A stretch of DNA of 64,000 nt from Brachyhypopomus gauderio (lineage: Eukaryota; Chordata; Actinopteri; Gymnotiformes; Hypopomidae). Position 1 is the stretch's first letter. Each line of letters begins with the position of its first letter. The DNA lies in assembly GCF_052324685.1 (NCBI RefSeq), contig NW_027506913.1:620001-684000 (forward strand), in the 5' to 3' direction. The translations under genes and the position numbers were made by a program. A model generated the notes under the pieces. It worked only from the letters and a program-made list of their open reading frames with translations. It had not been told where the DNA came from and did no database searches. Below, in pieces: positions 46,331-59,440 of the stretch.

Positions 46331-47144
46331 TAATACGTAGAAGTCTAGCTAAAAAAATGGAACAAGGCAGTCAGATGTTTTAGTTCAATAGCTCTTCCAA
46401 TGTATTTTGATTTTTTTCATTCCCTCTCGTCTGCCTTAAAGTTTCACCAATTCAAGAGGAGAGTAATGGTGAGGGAAGAACGTACCAAAGGGAGGGAATC
46501 TTCAGGCAGAATCCCTGAGCTCTCTGCTTTCTTCTCAACCTGAGTAGTCTATGCATGATTCTGTGTTAGTATCTGTCGATTCGGCCCTTGAAAGGCAATA
46601 CAGCTAAAGGTAACGTTTCTTGTTTATCATGCACCTGAGATGTAACAAAACGGAGGACCTTTCAAGAAAGGCTCTTGAGCAGAGTTACTTCAGAAAGTGA
46701 AGTAACGAAAAGAAAAACATTCTCATGTTACAATAGATTGGTGAGTGTGAAGAATAGCATCAAGTTAAAGACCTGGCAAGATTGGAACGAAGATGAGAAG
46801 AAAGTAAATGTGTTTTAGTTTAGTTTCTTATTTTTCCATGAGTATTCAAGTCTTAGTGACTACATGAAGTTTTGATTCTTCAGTTTGCGTTGAAGACAAC
46901 CATTGATTGGACCTTACGGACTGTCAGCGGAAGTCCATTCCATCACCTTGTGGACTGACAGAGAAGATTCTTGTTGCATGTCTTGTCGGCATCTTGAAGG
47001 GATGGTGGCACGAATAAAGCAATAATAGAGGCTTAAAGGCAGCCAGGTGCTGTAGTGGCTTGATAAGTGCTTTTATGCATGTGAGAAGCGATCCAGTTAT
47101 GGGAGACTGCAATGGCCAAGATGCAAGGTAAAGAAAATATGTAG

Positions 47145-47216
47145 GCGTTGGTGGTATAGTGGTGAGCATAGCTGCCTTCCAAGCAGTTGACCCGGGTTGG
47201 ATTCCTGGCCAACGCA
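47145..47216 (+). tRNA. tRNA-Gly(TCC), unit 16, B-box damaged
   Basis: Acceptor intact; C56 to G in the T loop and a T-stem wobble. Confidence 0.78.
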
Positions 47217-47568
47217 TCTCATTATACATGGATACCTGATGTTATTCACAAAACGTGGTACTTTGCCACTCACGTTTATTGATGGCAACCAAAGCTCATG
47301 TTTTACAGATTGCTCCTGCTTTTTACCTTCAGAGATAACTCATGCAATACAGAACGATATAGGAGTCAACACCTTCAAAAACACTGTGCTTTAATATGTT
47401 CTGGTTACATTGACACCTTACTCACAGCTGCACAGATGACCGTGACTCTTATATCGTTTTTAAATGAAGTGATACAAAGCGTTGTTATTTCTCAAAATCA
47501 CAATGAGGCCAAAGAGACCTGCATGCTGAAGCTGCGGCCCCATTTTCATGTTGCAATAAAGAAGCTTT

Positions 47569-47640
47569 TGAACCTGGCGTGATTTGAAAACGTAACCTTC
47601 TGATCTGGAGTCAGACGCGATACCGTTGCGCCACGAGGTC
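47569..47640 (-). tRNA. tRNA-Trp(CCA), unit 16, degenerate
   Basis: The 3' acceptor strand (CAGGTTC), T arm and D stem are all altered. Anticodon kept. Likely pseudogene. Confidence 0.65.
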
Positions 47641-48456
47641 TAATACGTAGAAGTCTAGCTAAAAAAATGGAACAAGGCAGTCAGATGTTTTAGTTCAATA
47701 GCTCTTCCAATGTATTTTGATTTTTTTCATTCCCTCTCGTCTGCCTTAAAGTTTCACCAATTCAAGAGGAGAGTAATGGTGAGGGAAGAACGTACCAAAG
47801 GGAGGGAATCTTCAGGCAGAATCCCTGAGCTCTCTGCTTTCTTCTCAACCTGAGTAGTCTATGCATGATTCTGTGTTAGTATCTGTCGATTCGGCCCTTG
47901 AAAGGCAATACAGCTAAAGGTAACGTTTCTTGTTTATCATGCACCTGAGATGTAACAAAACGGAGGACCTTTCAAGAAAGGCTCTTGAGCAGAGTTACTT
48001 CAGAAAGTGAAGTAACGAAAAGAAAAACATTCTCATGTTACAATAGATTGGTGAGTGTGAAGAATAGCATCAAGTTAAAGACCTGGCAAGATTGGAACGA
48101 AGATGAGAAGAAAGTAAATGTGTTTTAGTTTAGTTTCTTATTTTTCCATGAGTATTCAAGTGCTTAGTGACTACATGAAGTTTTGATTCTTCAGTTTGCG
48201 TTGAAGACAACCATTGATTGGACCTTACGGACTGTCAGCGGAAGTCCATTCCACCACCTTGTGGACTGACAGAGAAGATTCTTGTTGCATGTCTTGTCGG
48301 CATCTTGAAGGGATGGTGGCACGAATAAAGCAATAACAGAGGCTTAAAGGCAGCCAGGTGCTGTAGTGGCTTGATAAGTGCTTTTATGCATGTGAGAAGC
48401 GATCCAGTTATGGGAGACTGCAATGGCCAAGATGCAAGGTAAAGAGACATATGTAG

Positions 48457-48528
48457 GCGTTAGTGGTATAGTGGTGAGCATAGCTGCCTTCCAAGCAGTT
48501 GACCCGGGTTGGATTCCTGGCCAACGCA
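48457..48528 (+). tRNA. tRNA-Gly(TCC), unit 17, B-box damaged
   Basis: Same as unit 15 (A6, G56). Confidence 0.75.
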
Positions 48529-48880
48529 TCTCATTATCCATGGATACCTGATGTTATTCACAAAACGTGGTACTTTGCCACTCACGTTTATTGATGGCAA
48601 CCAAAGCTCATGTTTTACAGATTGCTCCTGCTTTTTACCTTCAGAGATAACTCATGCAATACAGAACGATATAGGAGTCAACACCTTCAAAAACACTGTG
48701 CTTTAATATGTTCTGGTTACATTGACACCTTACTCACAGCTGCACAGATGACCGTGACTCTTACATCGTTTTTAAATGAAGTGATACAAAGCGTTGTTAT
48801 TTCTCAAAATCAGAATGAGGCCAAAGAGACCTGCATGCTGAAGCTGCGGCCCCATTTTCATGTTGCTATAAAGAAGCTTT

Positions 48881-48952
48881 TGACCCCGACGTGATTTGAA
48901 CACGTAACCTTCTGATCTGGAGTCAGACACGCTACCGTTGCGCCACGAGGTC
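48881..48952 (-). tRNA. tRNA-Trp(CCA), unit 17, intact
   Basis: Same sequence as unit 3. Confidence 0.95.
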
Positions 48953-49766
48953 TAATACGTAGAAGTCTAGCTAAAAAAATGGAACAAGGCAGTCAGATGT
49001 TTTAGTTCAATAGCTCTTCCAATGTATTTTGATTTTTTTCATTCCCTCTCGTCTGCCTTAAAGTTTCACCAATTCAAGAGGAGAGTAATGGTGAGGGAAG
49101 AACGTACCAAAGGGAGGGAATCTTCAGGCAGAATCCCTGAGCTCTCTGCTTTCTTCTCAACCTGAGTAGTCTATGCATGATTCTGTGTTAGTATCTGTCG
49201 ATTCGGCCCTTGAAAGGCAATACAGCTAAAGGTAACGTTTCTTGTTTATCATGCACCTGAGATGTAACAAAACGGAGGACCTTTCAAGAAAGGCTCTTGA
49301 GCAGAGTTACTTCAGAAAGTGAAGTAACGAAAAGAAAAACATTCTCATGTTACAATAGATTGGTGAGTGTGAAGAATAGCATCAAGTTAAAGACCTGGCA
49401 AGATTGGAACGAAGATGAGAAGAAAGTAAATGTGTTTTAGTTTAGTTTCTTATTTTTCCATGAGTATTCAAGTCTTAGTGACTACATGAAGTTTTGATTC
49501 TTCAGTTTGCGTTGAAGACAACCATTGATTGGACCTTACGGACTGTCAGCGGAAGTCCATTCCATCACCTTGTGGACTGACAGAGAAGATTCTTGTTGCA
49601 TGTCTTGTCGGCATCTTGAAGGGATGGTGGCACGAATAAAGCAATAATAGAGGCTTAAAGGCAGCCAGGTGCTGTAGTGGCTTGATAAGTGCTTTTATGC
49701 ATGTGAGAAGCGATCCAGTTATGGGAGACTGCAATGGCCAAGATGCAAGGTAAAGAAAATATGTAG

Positions 49767-49838
49767 GCGTTGGTGGTATAGTGGTGAGCATAGCTGCCTT
49801 CCAAGCAGTTGACCCGGGTTGGATTCCTGGCCAACGCA
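49767..49838 (+). tRNA. tRNA-Gly(TCC), unit 18, B-box damaged
   Basis: Same as unit 16 (G56). Confidence 0.78.
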
Positions 49839-50190
49839 TCTCATTATACATGGATACCTGATGTTATTCACAAAACGTGGTACTTTGCCACTCACGTTTA
49901 TTGATGGCAACCAAAGCTCATGTTTTACAGATTGCTCCTGCTTTTTACCTTCAGAGATAACTCATGCAATACAGAACGATATAGGAGTCAACACCTTCAA
50001 AAACACTGTGCTTTAATATGTTCTGGTTACATTGACACCTTACTCACAGCTGCACAGATGACCGTGACTCTTATATCGTTTTTAAATGAAGTGATACAAA
50101 GCGTTGTTATTTCTCAAAATCACAATGAGGCCAAAGAGACCTGCATGCTGAAGCTGCGGCCCCATTTTCATGTTGCAATAAAGAAGCTTT

Positions 50191-50262
50191 TGAACCTGGC
50201 GTGATTTGAAAACGTAACCTTCTGATCTGGAGTCAGACGCGATACCGTTGCGCCACGAGGTC
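50191..50262 (-). tRNA. tRNA-Trp(CCA), unit 18, degenerate
   Basis: Same as unit 16. Confidence 0.65.
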
Positions 50263-51077
50263 TAATACGTAGAAGTCTAGCTAAAAAAATGGAACAAGGC
50301 AGTCAGATGTTTTAGTTCAATAGCTCTTCCAATGTATTTTGATTTTTTTCATTCCCTCTCGTCTGCCTTAAAGTTTCACCAATTCAAGAGGAGAGTAATG
50401 GTGAGGGAAGAACGTACCAAAGGGAGGGAATCTTCAGGCAGAATCCCTGAGCTCTCTGCTTTCTTCTCAACCTGAGTAGTCTATGCATGATTCTGTGTTA
50501 GTATCTGTCGATTCGGCCCTTGAAAGGCAATACAGCTAAAGGTAACGTTTCTTGTTTATCATGCACCTGAGATGTAACAAAACGGAGGACCTTTCAAGAA
50601 AGGCTCTTGAGCAGAGTTACTTCAGAAAGTGAAGTAACGAAAAGAAAAACATTCTCATGTTACAATAGATTGGTGAGTGTGAAGAATAGCATCAAGTTAA
50701 AGACCTGGCAAGATTGGAACGAAGATGAGAAGAAAGTAAATGTGTTTTAGTTTAGTTTCTTATTTTTCCATGAGTATTCAAGTCTTAGTGACTACATGAA
50801 GTTTTGATTCTTCAGTTTGCGTTGAAGACAACCATTGATTGGACCTTACGGACTGTCAGCGGAAGTCCATTCCACCACCTTGTGGACTGACAGAGAAGAT
50901 TCTTGTTGCATGTCTTGTCGGCATCTTGAAGGGATGGTGGCACGAATAAAGCAATAATAGAGGCTTAAAGGCAGCCAGGTGCTGTAGTGGCTTGATAAGT
51001 GCTTTTATGCATGTGAGAAGCGATCCAGTTATGGGAGACTGCAATGGCCAAGATGCAAGGTAAAGAGACATATGTAG

Positions 51078-51149
51078 TCGTTGGTGGTATAGTGGTGAGC
51101 ATAGCTGCCTTCCAAGCAGTTGACCCGGGTTCGATTCCCGGCCAACGCA
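51078..51149 (+). tRNA. tRNA-Gly(TCC), unit 19
   Basis: Consensus, with intact B-box, except that the first base is T. Confidence 0.9.
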
Positions 51150-51501
51150 TCTCATTATACATGGATACCTGATGTTATTCACAAAACGTGGTACTTTGCC
51201 ACTCACGTTTATTGATGGCAACCAAAGCTCATGTTTTACAGATTGCTCCTGCTTTTTACCTTCAGAGATAACTCATGCAATACAGAACGATATAGGAGTC
51301 AACACCTTCAAAAACACTGTGCTTTAATATGTTCTGGTTACATTGACACCTTACTCACAGCTGCACAGATGACCGTGACTCTTACATCGTTTTTAAATGA
51401 AGTGATACAAAGCGTTGTTATTTCTCAAAATCAGAATGAGGCCAAAGAGACCTGCATGCTGAAGCTGCGGCCCCATTTTCATGTTGCTATAAAGAAGCTT
51501 T

Positions 51502-51573
51502 TGACCCCGACGTGATTTGAAAACGTAACCTTCTGATCTGGAGTCAGACACGATACCGTTGCGCCACGAGGTC
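51502..51573 (-). tRNA. tRNA-Trp(CCA), unit 19, weakened T and D stems
   Basis: T-stem pair 53-61 and D-stem position 22 are altered. Confidence 0.78.
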
Positions 51574-52388
51574 TAATACGTAGAAGTCTAGCTAAAAAAA
51601 TGGAACAAGGCAGTCAGATGTTTTAGTTCAATAGCTCTTCCAATGTATTTTGATTTTTTTCATTCCCTCTCGTCTGCCTTAAAGTTTCACCAATTCAAGA
51701 GGAGAGTAATGGTGAGGGAAGAACGTACCAAAGGGAGGGAATCTTCAGGCAGAATCCCTGAGCTCTCTGCTTTCTTCTCAACCTGAGTAGTCTATGCATG
51801 ATTCTGTGTTAGTATCTGTCGATTCGGCCCTTGAAAGGCAATACAGCTAAAGGTAACGTTTCTTGTTTATCATGCACCTGAGATGTAACAAAACGGAGGA
51901 CCTTTCAAGAAAGGCTCTTGAGCAGAGTTACTTCAGAAAGTGAAGTAACGAAAAGAAAAACATTCTCATGTTACAATAGATTGGTGAGTGTGAAGAATAG
52001 CATCAAGTTAAAGACCTGGCAAGATTGGAACGAAGATGAGAAGAAAGTAAATGTGTTTTAGTTTAGTTTCTTATTTTTCCATGAGTATTCAAGTCTTAGT
52101 GACTACATGAAGTTTTGATTCTTCAGTTTGCGTTGAAGACAACCATTGATTGGACCTTACGGACTGTCAGCGGAAGTCCATTCCATCACCTTGTGGACTG
52201 ACAGAGAAGATTCTTGTTGCATGTCTTGTCGGCATCTTGAAGGGATGGTGGCACGAATAAAGCAATAATAGAGGCTTAAAGGCAGCCAGGTGCTGTAGTG
52301 GCTTGATAAGTGCTTTTATGCATGTGAGAAGCGATCCAGTTATGGGAGACTGCAATGGCCAAGATGCAAGGTAAAGAGACATATGTAG

Positions 52389-52460
52389 GAGTTAGTGGTA
52401 TAGTGGTGAGCATAGCTGCCTTCCAAGCAGTTGACCCGGGTTGGATTCCTGGCCAACGCA
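52389..52460 (+). tRNA. tRNA-Gly(TCC), unit 20, B-box damaged
   Basis: Acceptor positions 2 and 6 are A (unpaired); C56 to G. Likely silent. Confidence 0.72.
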
Positions 52461-52812
52461 TCTCATTATACATGGATACCTGATGTTATTCACAAAACGT
52501 GGTACTTTGCCACTCACGTTTATTGATGGCAACCAAAGCTCATGTTTTACAGATTGCTCCTGCTTTTTACCTTCAGAGATAACTCATGCAATACAGAACG
52601 ATATAGGAGTCAACACCTTCAAAAACACTGTGCTTTAATATGTTCTGGTTACATTGACACCTTACTCACAGCTGCACAGATGACCGTGACTCTTACATCG
52701 TTTTTAAATGAAGTGATACAAAGCGTTGTTATTTCTCAAAATCAGAATGAGGCCAAAGAGACCTGCATGCTGAAGCTGCGGCCCCATTTTCATGTTGCAA
52801 TAAAGAAGCTTT

Positions 52813-52884
52813 TGACCCTGGCGTGATTTGAAAACGTAACCTTCTGATCTGGAGTCAGACACGCTACCGTTGCGCCACGAGGTC
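52813..52884 (-). tRNA. tRNA-Trp(CCA), unit 20, altered acceptor and T stem
   Basis: D and anticodon stems intact. Changes lie in the 3' acceptor strand (CCAGGGTCA) and the T-stem position before the loop. Confidence 0.78.
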
Positions 52885-53699
52885 TAATACGTAGAAGTCT
52901 AGCTAAAAAAATGGAACAAGGCAGTCAGATGTTTTAGTTCAATAGCTCTTCCAATGTATTTTGATTTTTTTCATTCCCTCTCGTCTGCCTTAAAGTTTCA
53001 CCAATTCAAGAGGAGAGTAATGGTGAGGGAAGAACGTACCAAAGGGAGGGAATCTTCAGGCAGAATCCCTGAGCTCTCTGCTTTCTTCTCAACCTGAGTA
53101 GTCTATGCATGATTCTGTGTTAGTATCTGTCGATTCGGCCCTTGAAAGGCAATACAGCTAAAGGTAACGTTTCTTGTTTATCATGCACCTGAGATGTAAC
53201 AAAACGGAGGACCTTTCAAGAAAGGCTCTTGAGCAGAGTTACTTCAGAAAGTGAAGTAACGAAAAGAAAAACATTCTCATGTTACAATAGATTGGTGAGT
53301 GTGAAGAATAGCATCAAGTTAAAGACCTGGCAAGATTGGAACGAAGATGAGAAGAAAGTAAATGTGTTTTAGTTTAGTTTCTTATTTTTCCATGAGTATT
53401 CAAGTCTTAGTGACTACATGAAGTTTTGATTCTTCAGTTTGCGTTGAAGACAACCATTGATTGGACCTTACGGACTGTCAGCGGAAGTCCATTCCATCAC
53501 CTTGTGGACTGACAGAGAAGATTCTTGTTGCATGTCTTGTCGGCATCTTGAAGGGATGGTGGCACGAATAAAGCAATAATAGAGGCTTAAAGGCAGCCAG
53601 GTGCTGTAGTGGCTTGATAAGTGCTTTTATGCATGTGAGAAGCGATCCAGTTATGGGAGACTGCAATGGCCAAGATGCAAGGTAAAGAGACATATGTAG

Positions 53700-53771
53700 G
53701 AGTTAGTGGTATAGTGGTGAGCATAGCTGCCTTCCAAGCAGTTGACCCGGGTTGGATTCCTGGCCAACGCA
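53700..53771 (+). tRNA. tRNA-Gly(TCC), unit 21, B-box damaged
   Basis: Same as unit 20. Confidence 0.72.
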
Positions 53772-54123
53772 TCTCATTATACATGGATACCTGATGTTAT
53801 TCACAAAACGTGGTACTTTGCCACTCACGTTTATTGATGGCAACCAAAGCTCATGTTTTACAGATTGCTCCTGCTTTTTACCTTCAGAGATAACTCATGC
53901 AAGACAGAACGATATAGGAGTCAACACCTTCAAAAACACTGTGCTTTAATATGTTCTGGTTACATTGACACCTTACTCACAGCTGCACAGATGACCGTGA
54001 CTCTTATATCGTTTTTAAATGAAGTGATACAAAGCGTTGTTATTTCTCAAAATCACAATGAGGCCAAAGAGACCTGCATGCTGAAGCTGCGGCCCCATTT
54101 TCATGTTGCAATAAAGAAGCTTT

Positions 54124-54195
54124 TGACCCTGGCGTGATTTGAAAACGTAACCTTCTGATCTGGAGTCAGACGCGATACCGTTGCGCCACGAGGTC
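54124..54195 (-). tRNA. tRNA-Trp(CCA), unit 21, degenerate
   Basis: As unit 20 with an extra D-stem change (position 22). Confidence 0.72.
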
Positions 54196-55010
54196 TAATA
54201 CGTAGAAGTCTAGCTAAAAAAATGGAACAAGGCAGTCAGATGTTTTAGTTCAATAGCTCTTCCAATGTATTTTGATTTTTTTCATTCCCTCTCGTCTGCC
54301 TTAAAGTTTCACCAATTCAAGAGGAGAGTAATGGTGAGGGAAGAACGTACCAAAGGGAGGGAATCTTCAGGCAGAATCCCTGAGCTCTCTGCTTTCTTCT
54401 CAACCTGAGTAGTCTATGCATGATTCTGTGTTAGTATCTGTCGATTCGGCCCTTGAAAGGCAATACAGCTAAAGGTAACGTTTCTTGTTTATCATGCACC
54501 TGAGATGTAACAAAACGGAGGACCTTTCAAGAAAGGCTCTTGAGCAGAGTTACTTCAGAAAGTGAAGTAACGAAAAGAAAAACATTCTCATGTTACAATA
54601 GATTGGTGAGTGTGAAGAATAGCATCAAGTTAAAGACCTGGCAAGATTGGAACGAAGATGAGAAGAAAGTAAATGTGTTTTAGTTTAGTTTCTTATTTTT
54701 CCATGAGTATTCAAGTCTTAGTGACTACATGAAGTTTTGATTCTTCAGTTTGCGTTGAAGACAACCATTGATTGGACCTTACGGACTGTCAGCGGAAGTC
54801 CATTCCATCACCTTGTGGACTGACAGAGAAGATTCTTGTTGCATGTCTTGTCGGCATCTTGAAGGGATGGTGGCACGAATAAAGCAATAATAGAGGCTTA
54901 AAGGCAGCCAGGTGCTGTAGTGGCTTGATAAGTGCTTTTATGCATGTGAGAAGCGATCCAGTTATGGGAGACTGCAATGGCCAAGATGCAAGGTAAAGAG
55001 ACATATGTAG

Positions 55011-55082
55011 GAGTTAGTGGTATAGTGGTGAGCATAGCTGCCTTCCAAGCAGTTGACCCGGGTTGGATTCCTGGCCAACGCA
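55011..55082 (+). tRNA. tRNA-Gly(TCC), unit 22, B-box damaged
   Basis: Same as unit 20. Confidence 0.72.
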
Positions 55083-55434
55083 TCTCATTATACATGGATA
55101 CCTGATGTTATTCACAAAACGTGGTACTTTGCCACTCACGTTTATTGATGGCAACCAAAGCTCATGTTTTACAGATTGCTCCTGCTTTTTACCTTCAGAG
55201 ATAACTCATGCAAGACAGAACGATATAGGAGTCAACACCTTCAAAAACACTGTGCTTTAATATGTTCTGGTTACATTGACACCTTACTCACAGCTGCACA
55301 GATGACCGTGACTCTTATATCGTTTTTAAATGAAGTGATACAAAGCGTTGTTATTTCTCAAAATCACAATGAGGCCAAAGAGACCTGCATGCTGAAGCTG
55401 CGGCCCCATTTTCATGTTGCAATAAAGAAGCTTT

Positions 55435-55506
55435 TGACCCTGGCGTGATTTGAAAACGTAACCTTCTGATCTGGAGTCAGACGCGATACCGTTGCGCCAC
55501 GAGGTC
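55435..55506 (-). tRNA. tRNA-Trp(CCA), unit 22, degenerate
   Basis: Same as unit 21. Confidence 0.72.
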
Positions 55507-56322
55507 TAATACGTAGAAGTCTAGCTAAAAAAATGGAACAAGGCAGTCAGATGTTTTAGTTCAATAGCTCTTCCAATGTATTTTGATTTTTTTCATTCCC
55601 TCTCGTCTGCCTTAAAGTTTCACCAATTCAAGAGGAGAGTAATGGTGAGGGAAGAACGTACCAAAGGGAGGGAATCTTCAGGCAGAATCCCTGAGCTCTC
55701 TGCTTTCTTCTCAACCTGAGTAGTCTATGCATGATTCTGTGTTAGTATCTGTCGATTCGGCCCTTGAAAGGCAATACAGCTAAAGGTAACGTTTCTTGTT
55801 TATCATGCACCTGAGATGTAACAAAACGGAGGACCTTTCAAGAAAGGCTCTTGAGCAGAGTTACTTCAGAAAGTGAAGTAACGAAAAGAAAAACATTCTC
55901 ATGTTACAATAGATTGGTGAGTGTGAAGAATAGCATCAAGTTAAAGACCTGGCAAGATTGGAACGAAGATGAGAAGAAAGTAAATGTGTTTTAGTTTAGT
56001 TTCTTATTTTTCCATGAGTATTCAAGTGCTTAGTGACTACATGAAGTTTTGATTCTTCAGTTTGCGTTGAAGACAACCATTGATTGGACCTTACGGACTG
56101 TCAGCGGAAGTCCATTCCACCACCTTGTGGACTGACAGAGAAGATTCTTGTTGCATGTCTTGTCGGCATCTTGAAGGGATGGTGGCACGAATAAAGCAAT
56201 AATAGAGGCTTAAAGGCAGCCAGGTGCTGTAGTGGCTTGATAAGTGCTTTTACGCATGTGAGAAGCGATCCAGTTATGGGAGACTGCAATGGCCAATATG
56301 CAAGGTAAAGAGAAATATGTAG

Positions 56323-56394
56323 GCGTTGGTGGTATAGTGGCGAGCATAGCTGCCTTCCAAGCAGTTGACTCGGGTTCGATTCCCGGCCAACGCA
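56323..56394 (+). tRNA. tRNA-Gly(TCC), unit 23
   Basis: Intact acceptor, anticodon and B-box. Private changes GGCGAGC in the D arm and T at position 49 (wobble). Confidence 0.92.
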
Positions 56395-56746
56395 TCTCAT
56401 TATACATGGATACCTGATGTTATTCACAAAACGTGGTACTTTGCCACTCACGTTTATTTATGGCAACCAAAGCTCATGTTTTACAGATTGCTCCTGCTTT
56501 TTACCTTCAGAGATAACTCATGCAATACAGAACGATATAGGAGTCAACACCTTCAAAAACACTGTGCTTTAATATGTTCTGGTTACATTGACACCTTACT
56601 CACAGCTGCACAGATGACCGTGACTCTTACATCGTTTTTAAACGAAGTGATACAAAGCGTTGTTATTTCTCAAAATCAGAATGAGGCCAAAGTGACCTGC
56701 ATGCTGAAGCTGCGGCCCCATTTTCATGTTGCTATAAAGAAGCTTT

Positions 56747-56818
56747 TGACCCCGACGTGATTTGAACACGTAACCTTCTGATCTGGAGTGAGACGCGCTA
56801 CCGCTGCGCCACGAGGTC
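56747..56818 (-). tRNA. tRNA-Trp(CCA), unit 23, anticodon-stem mismatch
   Basis: C30-C40 mismatch and one D-loop change (CGCAGCGG). Confidence 0.85.
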
Positions 56819-57633
56819 CAACGCATAGAAGTCTAGCTAAAAAAATGGAACAAGGCAGTCAGATGTTTTAGTTCAATAGCTTTTCCAATATATTTTGATT
56901 TTTTTCATTCCCTCTTGTCTGCCTTAAAGTTTCACCAATTCAAGAGGAGAGTAATGGTGAGGGAAGAAAGTACCAAAGGGAGGGAATCTTCAGGCAGAAT
57001 CCCTGAGCTCTCTGCTTTCTTCTCAACCTGAGTAGTCTATGCATGATTCTGTGTTAGTATCTGTCGATTCGGCCCTTGAAAGGCAATACAGCTAAAGGTA
57101 ACGTTTCTTGTTTATCATGCACCTGAGATGTAACAAAACGGAGGACCTTTCAAGAAAGGCTCTTGAGCAGAGTTACTTCAGAAAGTGAAGTAACGAAAAG
57201 AAAAACATTCTCATGTTACAATAGATTGGTGAGTGTGAAGAATAGCATCAAGTTAAAGACCTGGCAAGATTGGAACAAAGATGAGAAGAAAGTAAATGTG
57301 TTTTAGTTTAGTTTCTTATTTTTCCATGAGTATTCAAGTCTTAGTGACTACATGAAGTTTTGATTCTTCAGTTTGCGTTGAAGACAACCATTGATTGGAC
57401 CTTACGGACTGTCAGCGGAAGTCCATTCCACCACCTTGTGGACTGACAGAGAAGATTCTTGTTGCATGTCTTGTCGGCATCTTGAAGGGATGGTGGCACG
57501 AATAAAGCAATAATAGAGGCTTAAAGGCAGCCAGGTGCTGTAGTGGCTTGATAAGTGCTTTTATGCATGTGAGAAGCGATCCAGTTATGGGAGACTGCAA
57601 TGGCCAAGATGCAAGGTAAAGAGACATATGTAG

Positions 57634-57705
57634 GCGTTAGTGGTATAGTGGTGAGCATAGCTGCCTTCCAAGCAGTTGACCCGGGTTGGATTCCTGGCCA
57701 ACGCA
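57634..57705 (+). tRNA. tRNA-Gly(TCC), unit 24, B-box damaged
   Basis: Same as unit 15 (A6, G56). Confidence 0.75.
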
Positions 57706-58057
57706 TCTCATTATACATGGATACCTGATGTTATTCACAAAACGTGGTACTTTGCCACTCACGTTTATTGATGGCAACCAAAGCTCATGTTTTACAGATT
57801 GCTCCTGCTTTTTACCTTCAGAGATAACTCATGCAATACAGAACGATATAGGAGTCAAGACCTTCAAAAACACTGTGCTTTAATATGTTCTGGTTACATT
57901 GACACCTTACTCACAGCTGCACAGATGACCGTGACTCTTACATCGTTTTTAAATGAAGTGATACAAAGCGTTGTTATTTCTCAAAATCAGAATGAGGCCA
58001 AAGAGACCTGCATGCTGAAGCTGCGGCCCCATTTTCATGTTGCTATAAAGAAGCTTT

Positions 58058-58129
58058 TGACCCCGACGTGATTTGAACACATAACCTTCTGATCTGGAGT
58101 CAGACACGCTACCGTTGCGCCACAAGGTC
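58058..58129 (-). tRNA. tRNA-Trp(CCA), unit 24
   Basis: Near-intact; C6 to T gives a U-G acceptor pair, and one variable/T-stem base is changed. Confidence 0.9.
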
Positions 58130-58944
58130 TAATACGTAGAAGTCTAGCTAAAAAAATGGAACAAGGCAGTCAGATGTTTTAGTTCAATAGCTCTTCCAAT
58201 GTATTTTGATTTTTTTCATTCCCTCTCGTCTGCCTTAAAGTTTCACCAATTCAAGAGGAGAGTAATGGTGAGGGAAGAACGTACCAAAGGGAGGGAATCT
58301 TCAGGCAGAATCCCTGAGCTCTCTGCTTTCTTCTCAACCTGAGTAGTCTATGCATGATTCTGTGTTAGTATCTGTCGATTCGGCCCTTGAAAGGCAATAC
58401 AGCTAAAGGTAACGTTTCTTGTTTATCATGCACCTGAGATGTAACAAAACGGAGGACCTTTCAAGAAAGGCTCTTGAGCAGAGTTACTTCAGAAAGTGAA
58501 GTAACGAAAAGAAAAACATTCTCATGTTACAATAGATTGGTGAGTGTGAAGAATAGCATCAAGTTAAAGACCTGGCAAGATTGGAACGAAGATGAGAAGA
58601 AAGTAAATGTGTTTTAGTTTAGTTTCTTATTTTTCCATGAGTATTCAAGTCTTAGTGACTACATGAAGTTTTGATTCTTCAGTTTGCGTTGAAGACAACC
58701 ATTGATTGGACCTTACGGACTGTCAGCGGAAGTCCATTCCACCACCTTGTGGACTGACAGAGAAGATTCTTGTTGCATGTCTTGTCGGCATCTTGAAGGG
58801 ATGGTGGCACGAATAAAGCAATAATAGAGGCTTAAAGGCAGCCAGGTGCTGTAGTCGCTTGATAAGTGCTTTTATGCATGTGAGAAGCGATCCAGTTATG
58901 GGAGACTGCAATGGCCAAGATGCAAGGTAAAGAGACATATGTAG

Positions 58945-59016
58945 GAGTTAGTGGTATAGTGGTGAGCATAGCTGCCTTCCAAGCAGTTGACCCGGGTTGG
59001 ATTCCTGGCCAACGCA
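58945..59016 (+). tRNA. tRNA-Gly(TCC), unit 25, B-box damaged
   Basis: Same as unit 20. Confidence 0.72.
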
Positions 59017-59368
59017 TCTCATTATACATGGATACCTGATGTTATTCACAAAACGTGGTACTTTGCCACTCACGTTTATTGATGGCAACCAAAGCTCATG
59101 TTTTACAGATTGCTCCTGCTTTTTACCTTCAGAGATAACTCATGCAATACAGAACGATATAGGAGTCAACACCTTCAAAAACACTGTGCTTTAATATGTT
59201 CTGGTTACATTGACACCTTACTCACAGCTGCACAGATGACCGTGACTCTTATATCGTTTTTAAATGAAGTGATACAAAGCGTTGTTATTTCTCAAAATCA
59301 CAATGAGGCCAAACAGACCTGCATGCTGAAGCTGCGGCCCCATTTTCATGTTGCTATAAAGAAGCTTT

Positions 59369-59440
59369 TGACCCCGGCGTGATTTGAAAACGTAACCTTC
59401 TGATCTGGAGTCAGACGCGATACCGTTGCGCCACGAGGTC
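59369..59440 (-). tRNA. tRNA-Trp(CCA), unit 25, weakened T and D stems
   Basis: Acceptor nearly consensus; T-stem pair 53-61 and D-stem position 22 altered. Confidence 0.76.

Larger units (their letters stand above)
45835..51077. repeat. Higher-order repeat: duplicated dimer of array units
   Basis: Units starting 45835 and 48457 share the same private variants, and so do units starting 47145 and 49767. The period is 2622 bp, so a two-unit block was copied as one. Confidence 0.85.
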